From Ruegeria marina (GTDB taxonomy: Bacteria > Pseudomonadota > Alphaproteobacteria > Rhodobacterales > Rhodobacteraceae), in NCBI RefSeq assembly GCF_900101475.1, contig NZ_FMZV01000007.1, forward strand, positions 1 to 64,000: DNA of 64,000 nucleotides, read 5' to 3'. Below are positions 8,428 to 18,537 of the stretch, piece by piece. How positions within the stretch are numbered: position 1 is the stretch's first letter; the number at the start of each line of letters is the position of its first letter. Made by a program: the position numbers and the translations under genes. The notes under the pieces are model-generated. The model did no database searches and was not told where the DNA came from. It saw nothing but the letters and a program-made list of their open reading frames with translations.

Positions 8428-9117
8428 TCAACGTTCTGGAACGTACAACTGTGCGTAGGCGTCGCGCACCGCCTGAGTGGCGCCTTCGCGGCGGCGTTCG
8501 ATATGGGCGCGCATCTCGGCCATGGCTTGGTCGGCATCGCGCCGGGCCACCGCATCCAGGATGCGCTGATGGGCTGACACCATGGTCTGACCGTGCAGTC
8601 CGATGGCCTGCAGCCGGCGCAGGTCGATCAGGCGCAGATAGCGGATACGGTCGTTGAGATTGGCCAGCATGCGTGCCAGCTCGGCATTGCCGGAGAGCGC
8701 GCAGAGCCGGGTATGAAACCGCTCGTCCATCGCCAGCAGCGCCTCGGTATCCGCCCCGGAGGTGTAGTCGGGTGCGATTTCCTCAAGTTCCTGCATCAGG
8801 ATCGCGATGTCACGTTCATCGCCGCGGCAGGCCGCCAGCCGCACCGCCTCGACCTCGACCGCGACTCGGGCCTCGTAAAGATCCATCACCAGTTCCGGCG
8901 AGAGCGAGCGGCAGAAGAAACCGCGACCCGAGTGGAAGGTCAGGAACCCTTCGGCTACCAGCCGGTTCAATGCCTCGCGGATCGGGGTGCGCGAGGCGTC
9001 GAGCTGGCTGGCCAGCGCGCTTTCGTTGATGCGCGCGTCCGGTTTGAAGGAAAAATCCGTCGCCATGCGCCGAAGCGCATCATAAAGCCGGTCAACGTTG
9101 CTTTCGGTTCTGGCCAT
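8428..9117 (-). CDS. GntR-family regulator, FadR/FCD type
   Basis: A 229-residue regulator with an N-terminal winged helix (SQLDASRTPIREALNRL, about residues 38-54, is the recognition-helix signature) and a C-terminal all-helical FCD effector domain with the expected acidic and His metal-binding residues (DERFH, then H in later helices). It is followed by the racemase-like gene and divergent from the thiamine-diphosphate enzyme gene. The intergenic palindrome CTGTATACAG is a plausible binding site. Ligand unknown; a small organic acid is usual for FCD proteins. Confidence 0.9.
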   Translation of the reverse strand: MARTESNVDRLYDALRRMATDFSFKPDARINESALASQLDASRTPIREALNRLVAEGFLTFHSGRGFFCRSLSPELVMDLYEARVAVEVEAVRLAACRGDERDIAILMQELEEIAPDYTSGADTEALLAMDERFHTRLCALSGNAELARMLANLNDRIRYLRLIDLRRLQAIGLHGQTMVSAHQRILDAVARRDADQAMAEMRAHIERRREGATQAVRDAYAQLYVPER

Positions 9118-9181
9118 CTCTGCCCCTGATTTTGGCGCAGGATATTGCGGGATTGACTTGTGCGCAAGATGTGATGCAAAT

Positions 9182-9191
9182 CTGTATACAG
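9182..9191. promoter_or_regulatory. palindrome CTGTATACAG, likely GntR operator
   Basis: A perfect 10-bp palindrome in the divergent intergenic region between the GntR gene and the thiamine-diphosphate enzyme gene. The TGTATACA core fits the T-GT-AC-A pattern bound by FCD-type GntR proteins. A TTGACT hexamer at 9153-9158 is a possible -35, which would put the palindrome at or just after the -10, a repressor position. Confidence 0.6.
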
Positions 9192-9221
9192 TTATGAACG
9201 CAGTATTGTGTGGAGGATTCG

Positions 9222-10913
9222 ATGAGCAACCGGATGAACGGCGCCGAGGCGATGGTGCGGATGTTGGAGGCGCAGGGCGTGCGGCATATCTTTGGCCTTT
9301 GCGGCGATACCACGCTGCCGTTCTACGATGCGATGCTACGGCTCGATCATCAGATCATGCATGTGCTGACCCGCGACGAGCGTTGCGCGACCTATATGGC
9401 GGATGGCTATGCGCGCGTCACCGGCCGTGTCGGCGTGGCCGAGGGGCCATCGGGCGGCGGCGCCACCTATATCCTGCCAGGTCTGATCGAGGCCTCGGAA
9501 AGCTCCTATGCCGTGCTGGGGATTACCACCGATATCTCGGTCGCCTCCTACGGCAAGTACCCGCTGACCGAGGTGGACCAGAAGGCGCTGATGGCCCCCT
9601 TGACCAAGTGGAACACGGTGATCAGCCGGGCCGACCACATCCCGCGCATGGTGCGGGCGGCGTTCCGCGCGATGACCACGGGCCGGTCGGGGGCGGCGCA
9701 TATCGGCTTGCCCTATGACGTGCAATACGACCCGGTGGATGTGGCCGATATCTGGGCCGATCCGGCGACCGCCAGCTATCCGGCCTATCCGCAGGCCCCC
9801 GCGCCGGGCGCAGCCGAGGCCGCGGTCGAGGCGATCCTGTCGGCGAAAAACCCGCTCATCGTCTGCGGCGGCGGCGTGGTGATCGCGCAGGCCTGGGAGG
9901 AGCTGGAACAGTTCGCCACCCGGCTCGATATTCCGGTGGCCACCTCGATCTCGGGGCAGGGGTCGCTGGCCGAGACCCATCCCAACTGTCTGGGCGTGGT
10001 CGGGTCGAACGGCGGCACCGACGAGACATGGGAGATGATGGAAGCCGCCGATCTGGTGGTGTTCATGGGCTGCCGGGCAGGATCGACGACAACCGCCCGT
10101 TGGGAGGCGCCGGGGCCCGGCACCCGCATCGTGCATTTCGACAATGACCCGATGGTGATGAACGCCAATTACCGCACCGAGGTCGCGGTGGTGGGCGATC
10201 TGCGGTTGGCGCTGGCCCAGGTGAACGCGGTGCTGGACGCGCGTGGGCAGGGGGCAGAAACCTTTGGCGGCGCGGCGGCGATTGCCGACAGGAAACGGCG
10301 CAAGTTCGAAGCGTTCGAGACACTGGCACGCTCCGATCAGGCGCCGATCCGGCCCGAGCGGGTGATCCGCGCATTGATGAACACCCTGCCCGAAGATGCG
10401 ACGGTCGTGTCCGATCCCGGCACCAGCTGCCCCTATTTCTCAGCCTATTACCAGTTGCCGCGGCCGGGGCGGTATTTCATCACCAACCGGGCGCATGGGG
10501 CGCTGGGATATTCGCTGTCGGCGGCCCTGGGGGCCTGGTACGGGCGGCCCTCCTCCAAGACGGTGGCGCTGATGGGCGACGGATCGTTCGGGTTCACCAT
10601 GGGCGAACTGGAGACCGTCTGCAGATCGCGAGCGCCGATCACCTATGTGGTTTTCTCGAACGCGACATTCGGCTGGATCAAGGCCAGCCAGTTCGCCGAC
10701 AAGGAGTCGCGCTATTACAATGTCGATTTCAACCGCACCGACAACGCAGCCATTGCGGCGGCCTTTGGGGTGAAATCCTGGCGGGTCGAGGATCCCGCCG
10801 ATCTGGAACGGGTGCTGGCCGAGGCCATCGCCCACGACGGGCCGACGCTGGTTGACGTGATCACCCAGCCGCTTGAGGAAAGCAACGCCCCCGTCCGCCG
10901 CTGGATGGGCTAA
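9222..10913 (+). CDS. thiamine-diphosphate-dependent enzyme (acetolactate synthase-like)
   Basis: A 563-residue enzyme with the three-domain layout of acetolactate synthase/pyruvate oxidase proteins. The N-terminal Pyr domain has the cofactor-activating Glu in TRDERCATYMADGYAR (about residues 50-65). The C-terminal PP domain has the ThDP/Mg motif GDGSFGFTMGELET followed by NATFGWI. An upstream GTG at 9210 is possible, but GGAGGA lies 5 bp before the ATG at 9222, which is therefore preferred. It is divergent from the GntR-racemase pair and probably co-regulated. No small regulatory subunit is adjacent, so it is unlikely to be IlvB. The substrate is a 2-oxo acid of unknown identity. Confidence 0.8.
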   Translation: MSNRMNGAEAMVRMLEAQGVRHIFGLCGDTTLPFYDAMLRLDHQIMHVLTRDERCATYMADGYARVTGRVGVAEGPSGGGATYILPGLIEASESSYAVLGITTDISVASYGKYPLTEVDQKALMAPLTKWNTVISRADHIPRMVRAAFRAMTTGRSGAAHIGLPYDVQYDPVDVADIWADPATASYPAYPQAPAPGAAEAAVEAILSAKNPLIVCGGGVVIAQAWEELEQFATRLDIPVATSISGQGSLAETHPNCLGVVGSNGGTDETWEMMEAADLVVFMGCRAGSTTTARWEAPGPGTRIVHFDNDPMVMNANYRTEVAVVGDLRLALAQVNAVLDARGQGAETFGGAAAIADRKRRKFEAFETLARSDQAPIRPERVIRALMNTLPEDATVVSDPGTSCPYFSAYYQLPRPGRYFITNRAHGALGYSLSAALGAWYGRPSSKTVALMGDGSFGFTMGELETVCRSRAPITYVVFSNATFGWIKASQFADKESRYYNVDFNRTDNAAIAAAFGVKSWRVEDPADLERVLAEAIAHDGPTLVDVITQPLEESNAPVRRWMG

Positions 10914-10989
10914 GGCGGAAGCCCGGACCCGCGAACATCTGACCTGCGGGGCTGGGCGAGCGCAGGCCAGCCTCCCGCGCCCCCTGGTC

Positions 10990-13134
10990 TCAGGCGAAGG
11001 CCCGGCCTGCGGCCACATGCGTCTTGAGGATATTCGGCGGGGCAAAGCGTGCTCCATACTTGCCTGCCAGTTCCTCGCACCGGGCCAGGAACCGGGCCGG
11101 GCCATAGGTGTTGACGTACTGGATGTAGCCACCAGTATGGACCGGGGCTCCGATCCCAAGGATCGAACCGACATTGCCGTCCTCGACCGTGCGGAGAACG
11201 CCTTCCTCCAGGCAGCGCAGGCTTTCCAGCACGGCCCGGAACAGGATGCGGTCCTTGATATCCTCGTCCGGGATATCGGCCCCCTCCCTGCGCCAGGCGG
11301 CAAGGCCGGGCCAGATCGTCTTGCCCTGCGTGTCGTAGTCGTAGAACCCCTTGCCGGTGGCGCGGCCGTGGCGGCCGTGCTGGCTGATCATCTCGGCCAG
11401 CATGGCGCGGGCGGCGGGGTTCTGTTCCTTCTCGGGGTCCAAGAGGCCCATTTCGACCTGGGTGTCGTAGATGTCGGTCACCAGCTTGATCTGCACCTCG
11501 TCCAGCAGCGTCAACATGCCGGTGGGCATGCCGGTCAGGCGCGACAGGTTGTCGATGCGCACCGGGTCATGGCCCTCGGTCACCAGTTCCACCGCTTCGA
11601 TGATCTTGGTGCCGATGGTGCGCGATGTATAGAAGCCGGTGCTGTCACCGACGATGATCGGAGTCTTGCCGATCTGGCGGGCAAAGTCGAAGGCGCGCGC
11701 CAGCGTCTCGTCGGAGGTCTTTTCACCGGCGATGATTTCCAGCAGCGGCATCTTGTCCACGGGCGAGAAGAAATGCAGGCCCACGAAGTTTTCCGGCCGC
11801 GCCGCGCCACTGGCCAGCCGGGTGATCGGCAGGGTCGATGTGTTGGAACCCCAGATGCCGTTTTCAGCGAGCAGCGCCTCGTGCTCGGCCAGCACCGCAT
11901 CCTTTATGTCGATCTTTTCGAACACCGCCTCGATGATCAGGTCACAGCCTTTCAGGGCCTCGGTCTGGTCGGTGGGGGTGATCAGCGCCAGCACCGCCTC
12001 ACGCTCCTCGGCGCTCATCCGGCCCTGCTTGCCTCGCTTGTCCAAGAGACCGGCGGTATAGGCCTTGCCGCGTTCCGCCGCCTCCATCGTCCGGTCCTTG
12101 AGCACCACGGGCAACCCGGACATGGCGGCGGAAAACGCGATGCCCTGGCCCATCATGCCCGCGCCCAGTATGCCCAGACGCTGTACCCTGGAGGGCGGAA
12201 CACCCTTGGGCCGGCTGGCCCCGCCGTTGACCTTGTTCATGCCGAAGAACAGCGTCTCGATCATGTTCTTGGTGCTGGCCAGAGGGATCAGCGACACGAA
12301 CCGGCGGCTTTCGTATCGGGTGGCGGTGTCGAAATCGACCTTGCCCGCCGCCTCGGTCATGATGTCGAGGATGCGCGCGGGCGCAGGCATCAGCCCGCGC
12401 GTCTTCTTGTAGAGCATCGCGGCAGCGCCCGCGATGCGGGTCATGTTATGCGGTGCGGTCGAGGGGCCGCCGGGGATCTTGTAGCCCTTGGTATCCCAGG
12501 GCTGGGTCGCCGCCGCCGCATCCCCCTGCACCGAAAGGATATAATCGCGGGCGCGTGTCAACAACTGGTCGGCGGGGACCACCTGATGGATCAGTCCGGC
12601 CTTGAGTGCCTTTTCGGGCGAGACCTGCCGTCCTTCGAGCAGAAAGGGCATCGCACCTTCCAGCCCCAGCATCCAGGTCAGGCGGACGACGCCGCCCCCA
12701 CCGGGCAACAGGCCCAGTGTGACCTCGGGCAGGCCGATCCTGGTTTTTGGGTTGTCGGCGGCGATGCGGTGGTTGCAGGCCAGACAGATCTCGAACCCGC
12801 CCCCAAGTGCGGCGCCGTTGATCGCGGCGACATGGGGCACGGGCTGTTTCTCCATCCGGCGCATCACGGCCTTGGTCGCCTCGACCGATTCAAACAACGC
12901 CTCGACCCCGTCAGGCTCGATGCTTTTCAGCATCTTCAGATCGCCGCCGGCAAAGAACGTGTCCTTGGCCGAGGTCCAGATCACGCCTTTCAGGTCCGGT
13001 TCGGCCTCGATCCGGTCCATGGTTCCGGCAAAGAGCGGCCAGAACTCGGCATTCATCGCGTTGACCGGCCCGTCCATGTCCATGGTCACGGTGACGATGC
13101 CGTCGGCATCCTTGTCGTAGTGAAACTCACCCAT
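10990..13134 (-). CDS. fadJ: fatty-acid oxidation complex alpha subunit (enoyl-CoA hydratase / 3-hydroxyacyl-CoA dehydrogenase)
   Basis: A 714-residue bifunctional beta-oxidation enzyme. The N-terminal crotonase domain has both catalytic acids (Glu115 in GGGFEI and Glu137 in LPEVTLG). The NAD-binding site follows as GAGMMGQG (324-331), then the dehydrogenase domain with HFFSP. It hydrates 2-enoyl-CoA and oxidises the 3-hydroxyacyl-CoA. It lies 12 bp downstream of the thiolase gene on the same strand, giving a fadA-fadJ type operon that completes the beta-oxidation cycle. Confidence 0.93.
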   Translation of the reverse strand: MGEFHYDKDADGIVTVTMDMDGPVNAMNAEFWPLFAGTMDRIEAEPDLKGVIWTSAKDTFFAGGDLKMLKSIEPDGVEALFESVEATKAVMRRMEKQPVPHVAAINGAALGGGFEICLACNHRIAADNPKTRIGLPEVTLGLLPGGGGVVRLTWMLGLEGAMPFLLEGRQVSPEKALKAGLIHQVVPADQLLTRARDYILSVQGDAAAATQPWDTKGYKIPGGPSTAPHNMTRIAGAAAMLYKKTRGLMPAPARILDIMTEAAGKVDFDTATRYESRRFVSLIPLASTKNMIETLFFGMNKVNGGASRPKGVPPSRVQRLGILGAGMMGQGIAFSAAMSGLPVVLKDRTMEAAERGKAYTAGLLDKRGKQGRMSAEEREAVLALITPTDQTEALKGCDLIIEAVFEKIDIKDAVLAEHEALLAENGIWGSNTSTLPITRLASGAARPENFVGLHFFSPVDKMPLLEIIAGEKTSDETLARAFDFARQIGKTPIIVGDSTGFYTSRTIGTKIIEAVELVTEGHDPVRIDNLSRLTGMPTGMLTLLDEVQIKLVTDIYDTQVEMGLLDPEKEQNPAARAMLAEMISQHGRHGRATGKGFYDYDTQGKTIWPGLAAWRREGADIPDEDIKDRILFRAVLESLRCLEEGVLRTVEDGNVGSILGIGAPVHTGGYIQYVNTYGPARFLARCEELAGKYGARFAPPNILKTHVAAGRAFA

Positions 13135-13146
13135 TCTGCCGCTCCC

Positions 13147-14355
<1,209 letters not shown>

Positions 14356-14444
14356 GACCATTCCTCCTGAGGGTTTGGGCGACAGCCTAGGGGCGCTGAG
14401 GCGAGGAACACAATGATCTGGCGGTGCAGAAAAATAGACATTAA

Positions 14445-15449
14445 GTGACAATCATGGCGGTCACGATCCCGGCGGCGATTGTCGCCAACATTCTCGAAGG
14501 CGCGGTTTCGCGTGGTGCCGATCCGGTGGGCATCCTGGCGCGGGCGGGTCTGTCCGGCGTTGTCGGTGCGCTGGAGGCGCCCGATTTCGTGCGCCTTGTC
14601 CGGGCGGTGACGCTGGCGCTGGATGACGAACTGGGGGGCTTACATCACCGCGCGCAGCGGGTTGGGACCCATGCGATCATGGCGGCCCATGTCAGCCATG
14701 CCGACACGCTGGGCGCGGCCTATGCGCGGGCGGTCGGGTTCATGGACCTGATGGACAATTCCTTTCGCTTTTCATTGCGGCAGAACGGCGCCAACCTGCT
14801 GTTCGAAATGACCCGCATTCCGGGGCGCGAGGTGCTGAACAGCACGGCGGTCGAGTTGGTTCTGGTGCTGATCAGCCGGATGCTGGCATGGATGGCGGGC
14901 AACCGTGGCGCGATCAACGGAGCCTGGTTCGATTACCCCGCGCCCGGCCATGCGGGGGCTTATCGCGCCATGTTTCACCGCGCGCCGATGCAATTCGGGC
15001 AGGTCAGCAATGGCCTGGCCATTCCGCTGTCCTTGTCCCGCCTGCCGGTCTTGCGCAGCGAGGATCAAGCAGCCGCTTATGCCCGCCGCACGCCGCTCGA
15101 TGCATTCCTGCCGCAGGATGGCACGACCGGACTGCCGCTGGAGGTGGCAGTCGCCGTCGAAAGCCTGCTTGGCGCAGACGGTCAGTTGCCGGACATGCCC
15201 AAGATCGCGGCGACACTGGGCATTGCGGCGCATACCTTGCGTCGCCGCCTGAAACGGGACGGGGTCGACTACTCGGATATCCGCAAGCAGGTTCGGCGCG
15301 ACCTGGCGGTCCGGCTTCTTACGACCACAGACGCAACCGTCGAAGACATCGCCGCCCGTACCGGGTTCAGCGAGGCAAGCGCGTTCATAAGGGCCTTCCG
15401 CAGCTGGACCGGCCTGACACCGCGCGCATACCGCATTTCCGAATTCTGA
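14445..15449 (+). CDS. AraC-family transcriptional regulator (OruR-like)
   Basis: A 334-residue regulator with an N-terminal arabinose-binding-type sensor region and a C-terminal double helix-turn-helix (about residues 232-330). The AraC signature is visible as DIAARTGFSEASAFIRAFRSWTG in two parts. The start is either GTG at 14445 or ATG at 14454; no clear ribosome site decides. It is divergent from fadA, and the 90-bp gap between them makes fadA-fadJ its likely target. Effector unknown. Confidence 0.85.
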   Translation: MTIMAVTIPAAIVANILEGAVSRGADPVGILARAGLSGVVGALEAPDFVRLVRAVTLALDDELGGLHHRAQRVGTHAIMAAHVSHADTLGAAYARAVGFMDLMDNSFRFSLRQNGANLLFEMTRIPGREVLNSTAVELVLVLISRMLAWMAGNRGAINGAWFDYPAPGHAGAYRAMFHRAPMQFGQVSNGLAIPLSLSRLPVLRSEDQAAAYARRTPLDAFLPQDGTTGLPLEVAVAVESLLGADGQLPDMPKIAATLGIAAHTLRRRLKRDGVDYSDIRKQVRRDLAVRLLTTTDATVEDIAARTGFSEASAFIRAFRSWTGLTPRAYRISEF

Positions 15450-15469
15450 ATCCGGCCAACCCGCACAAT

Positions 15470-15802
15470 CTATTCCGAGCTACAAAACAGCGAGTAAAGC
15501 AGGCCGATCAGTTGTTCGGTATTGTTGTCCGACAGCGAATAGAAAACGGTCTTGCCTTCGCGTCGGGTCGAGACAAGACCTTCTTCGCGCAGACGCGCAA
15601 GCATCTGGCTGACCGCCGCCTGCCGGATGTCCAGCAACTCTTCCAGTTGACCGACCGATTTCTCGCCTGCCCCCAGGTGGCAGAGGATCATTAATCGCCC
15701 TTCGTGGGCAAGCGTCTTGAGAAAGGCTGCGGCATGTGCCGCACGGCTTTCCATGTCATGTGGAATTTCGGGTTTGATGGGTTGCGGGTTGCTCAGCGTC
15801 AC
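15470..15802 (-). CDS. sqrR: ArsR-family repressor of the SqrR/BigR persulfide-sensing type
   Basis: A 110-residue winged-helix repressor. It contains exactly two Cys, Cys41 (LMILCHL) and Cys107 (LLYSLFCSSE). As I recall, these match the essential Cys41 and Cys107 of Rhodobacter capsulatus SqrR, which form a polysulfide bridge when cells contain reactive sulfur and so release DNA. Typical ArsR metal sites (ELCVCDL) are absent; the helix here reads VGQLEELLDIRQAAVSQML. No sulfide oxidation gene is adjacent, so its targets must lie elsewhere. The gene stands alone between converging and diverging neighbours. Confidence 0.75.
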   Translation of the reverse strand: MTLSNPQPIKPEIPHDMESRAAHAAAFLKTLAHEGRLMILCHLGAGEKSVGQLEELLDIRQAAVSQMLARLREEGLVSTRREGKTVFYSLSDNNTEQLIGLLYSLFCSSE

Positions 15803-15857
15803 GCCAACGGTCCTTGAACTTTAACGGCGGTAATATGCATCAAGCACCTGTGCGATG

Positions 15858-17090
15858 TCACCCCTCCTTTGCGGGCGCCCCTCCCTGGAAAGCATTGCCG
15901 TTCTGATAGTCGCAGGGCGCTTCCTGCATGTTCAGGTGCAGGTCATGGCCGGTGAACGGGTGCGCCCGGGCAAGTTCTTCGTCGACGTCTATTCCAAGAC
16001 CCGGGGCATCCGAAGGTATCACAAACCCGTTGTCGACCCGGATCGAACCCTTGATCAGCTTGTCGTGGAAGGGCGTTTCGATGCTTTCGAGCAGCAGGAT
16101 ATTCGGGATCGACGCCGCAAGCTGGATGTTCGCCGCCCATTCCACCGGCCCCGCGTACAGGTGCGGGGCCATCTGGGCGTTGAACAGTTCGGCGATGGCG
16201 GCGACCTTCTTCATCTCCCAGATGCCGCCGGCGCGCCCCAGCGCCGGTTGCAGGATCTCGGCGGCGCCCGCGCGCAGCACCGCGCCGAACTCGGCCTTGG
16301 TGGTCATCCGCTCGCCCGTGGCCACGGGGATGCGCACATTGCGGGCGACGCGGGCCATGTCCTCGATATTGTCGGGCGGGGTCGGCTCCTCGAACCAGAG
16401 CGGCGAATAGGGCTCCAGAGCCTGACCCAGCCGGATCGCACCGGCGGTGTTGAACTGGCCATGGGTGCCGAACAGCAGGTCCGCCTTGTCGCCGACAGCC
16501 TCGCGGATCGCCTTGCAGAAGGCGACCGAAAGCGAGATGTCGGTCATCGCAGGCATGTGCCCGCCGCGCATCGTGTAGGGGCCGGCCGGGTCGAACTTGA
16601 CCGCCGTGTATCCCTGCCGGACCATCTCGGCGGCGCATTCGCCGGCCTGTTCGGGCGAGGTCCAGAATTCCGCCATGCTGTGATGGGGCAGGGGGTAGAG
16701 GTATGTATAGGCGCGGATGCGCTCGTTCATCCGCCCGCCGATCAGGGCGTGGACGGGCCGGTTCCGGTCCTTGCCCAGAATGTCCCAACAGGCGATTTCC
16801 AGCCCCGAGAAGGCACCCATCACGGTCAGGTCGGGCCGCTGGGTGAAGCCGCTGGAATAGGCCCGGCGGAACATCAGCTCGATGTTTTCGGGATTCTCGC
16901 CTGCCATGTGGCGTTCGAACACGTCGCGGATGACATGGCTCATCGCCTGCGGACCCACGGAGGAGGCGTAGCATTCGCCCCAGCCGGTGATCCCGGTGTC
17001 TGTGGTCACTTTTACGAGGATCCAGTAGCGCCCGCCCCAGCCCGGTGCCGGGGGCGCTGTAACGATGATATCGAGGTCTTGCAGGCGCAT
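15858..17090 (-). CDS. mandelate racemase/muconate lactonizing-type enolase-superfamily enzyme
   Basis: A 410-residue member of the enolase superfamily. Visible elements are the capping domain with GWGECYA, the Lys in AVKFDPAG, the metal ligand Glu in WFEEPTPPD, GERMTT, and the C-terminal APHLYAGP with a catalytic His. Such enzymes abstract a proton alpha to a carboxylate and most often dehydrate or isomerise sugar acids. The start at 17090 follows GGGAG; the frame stays open upstream without family similarity. The alcohol dehydrogenase gene upstream on the same strand, 269 bp away, may belong to the same pathway. Substrate unknown. Confidence 0.82.
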   Translation of the reverse strand: MRLQDLDIIVTAPPAPGWGGRYWILVKVTTDTGITGWGECYASSVGPQAMSHVIRDVFERHMAGENPENIELMFRRAYSSGFTQRPDLTVMGAFSGLEIACWDILGKDRNRPVHALIGGRMNERIRAYTYLYPLPHHSMAEFWTSPEQAGECAAEMVRQGYTAVKFDPAGPYTMRGGHMPAMTDISLSVAFCKAIREAVGDKADLLFGTHGQFNTAGAIRLGQALEPYSPLWFEEPTPPDNIEDMARVARNVRIPVATGERMTTKAEFGAVLRAGAAEILQPALGRAGGIWEMKKVAAIAELFNAQMAPHLYAGPVEWAANIQLAASIPNILLLESIETPFHDKLIKGSIRVDNGFVIPSDAPGLGIDVDEELARAHPFTGHDLHLNMQEAPCDYQNGNAFQGGAPAKEG

Positions 17091-17359
17091 GCGTGTCTCC
17101 CTTTTGGCGAGAGGGTGCCGCCGGCGCGGCGGCTTCGCAATGCCCAAAGCGGCACTGAATGTCGCTTGTGCCCGGTTTTGTGGAACAAATTCGTCAAGGC
17201 CACGCCGGCGGCGGGTGGTGACGGGTTGTCCGGCATGTGGCAGGCAGGCACGGTCGTGCGCCACTCCATGAAGCGCACCCTGCCGGAGCCGATGGCATCG
17301 TTCTGCAATGCCGGGAGTCCGCCACCGATCTGCCGCCGACCGGCAAGCAATGGCGCCGG
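17091..17359 (-). other. intergenic region between two catabolic genes
   Basis: 269 bp with no gene. It contains a GC-rich stretch with GCCGCC/GGCGGC self-complementarity near 17120 that could form a hairpin, but no T-rich tract. I see no clear operator. Confidence 0.4.
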
Positions 17360-18451
17360 TCAGCGATCGAACAGGATCACGTTGCGTTTGGCCGAACCGG
17401 TCTTGGTGTCGGCGATCGCCTCGTTGATCTGGTCCAGCGACCAGCGGCCCGAGATCAGTTCGTCCAGTTTCAGCCGGCCTTGCTGGTAGAGGTCGATCAT
17501 CCAGGGAATATCGCGCTGGATCACCACGTCGCCCATCTTGGAGCCGATGAAGCCATGGCCCTGGTACGAGGCACCCATCGGTTCGTATTGCGCCATGCCG
17601 CCAGAATGCGGCATGCCGATCATCACCACCCTGCCGCCCCAGCCCAGGTATTTGGGTGCCTCGTCATAGGCGCGCACCGCGCCCACGGTGACCAGCACCG
17701 CATCGGCGCCACGCCCGCCAAGCGCCTTGTAGGCTGCACGCCAGGGTTTCGGACCGGTCGCCAACACGCCATGGGTGGCGCCGAAATCGCGGGCGATCTC
17801 CAGCTTCTCCTCGGTCATGTCCACGGCGACGATCCGGCGCGCGCCCGCGATCCGCGCCCCCTGGATGGCGTTGAGCCCGACGCCGCCTGCGCCGATCACC
17901 ACCACGTCCTGCCCGGCGCGCAGCCGGGCGGCGTTGACCGCCGCCCCGACGCCGGTGATCACACCACATGACAACAGGCAGGCCACGTCCCTTCCCATGT
18001 CGGTCGGGATCTTCACGATCTGGCGCTGGCTGACCACGACCTTTTCGGCGAATGCGCCGCAGGCCATGGCCTGGAGCAGTGGCTTGTCGTCGGCGGTTCT
18101 GAGCGGCCCCTTGACGCCATCATACGGGCTTTCACAGATCGTGGGCTTGCCACCGGCACAGTTGGGGCAGGTGCCGCAGGACCGGATCAGGGTCACCACC
18201 ACCGGATCCCCAATCTCGAACCCCTGCACATCGGTTCCGACCGCGCTGATGGTTCCCGCCGCCTCGTGCCCGTAGACCGCGGGCAGATGCCCGCCCCACG
18301 CGCCCTCGGCATAAGAGATGTCGGAATGGCAGATCGCTACGGCATCCAGCGTCACCTCGACCTCGCCGGTGCCGGGCGGGGCCAGCAGGATGTCCTCGAT
18401 CACCAGCGGCGCGTTGAACGTGTGGCATACGGCTGCACGGATGGTCTGCAT
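17360..18451 (-). CDS. zinc-dependent alcohol dehydrogenase
   Basis: A 363-residue medium-chain dehydrogenase. Catalytic zinc ligands are in AICHSD (about Cys40) and YGHEAAG (about His63). The structural zinc lobe is present as RSCGTCPNCAGGKPTIC (about residues 92-108). The NAD(P) fold is GAGGVGLN (about residues 189-196). It oxidises an alcohol to an aldehyde with NAD(P). The start at 18451 is preceded by GGGGAGGAG. It is more like general class-III-type enzymes than a sugar dehydrogenase; substrate unknown. Confidence 0.85.
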   Translation of the reverse strand: MQTIRAAVCHTFNAPLVIEDILLAPPGTGEVEVTLDAVAICHSDISYAEGAWGGHLPAVYGHEAAGTISAVGTDVQGFEIGDPVVVTLIRSCGTCPNCAGGKPTICESPYDGVKGPLRTADDKPLLQAMACGAFAEKVVVSQRQIVKIPTDMGRDVACLLSCGVITGVGAAVNAARLRAGQDVVVIGAGGVGLNAIQGARIAGARRIVAVDMTEEKLEIARDFGATHGVLATGPKPWRAAYKALGGRGADAVLVTVGAVRAYDEAPKYLGWGGRVVMIGMPHSGGMAQYEPMGASYQGHGFIGSKMGDVVIQRDIPWMIDLYQQGRLKLDELISGRWSLDQINEAIADTKTGSAKRNVILFDR

Positions 18452-18537
18452 TCCGGTCTCCTCCCCGATCATAATTTACCACAGGGTGAATGTTCGGGCC
18501 CGGTGCCGCAAGGCGGAAACCGGCAGATACGCCTGTG

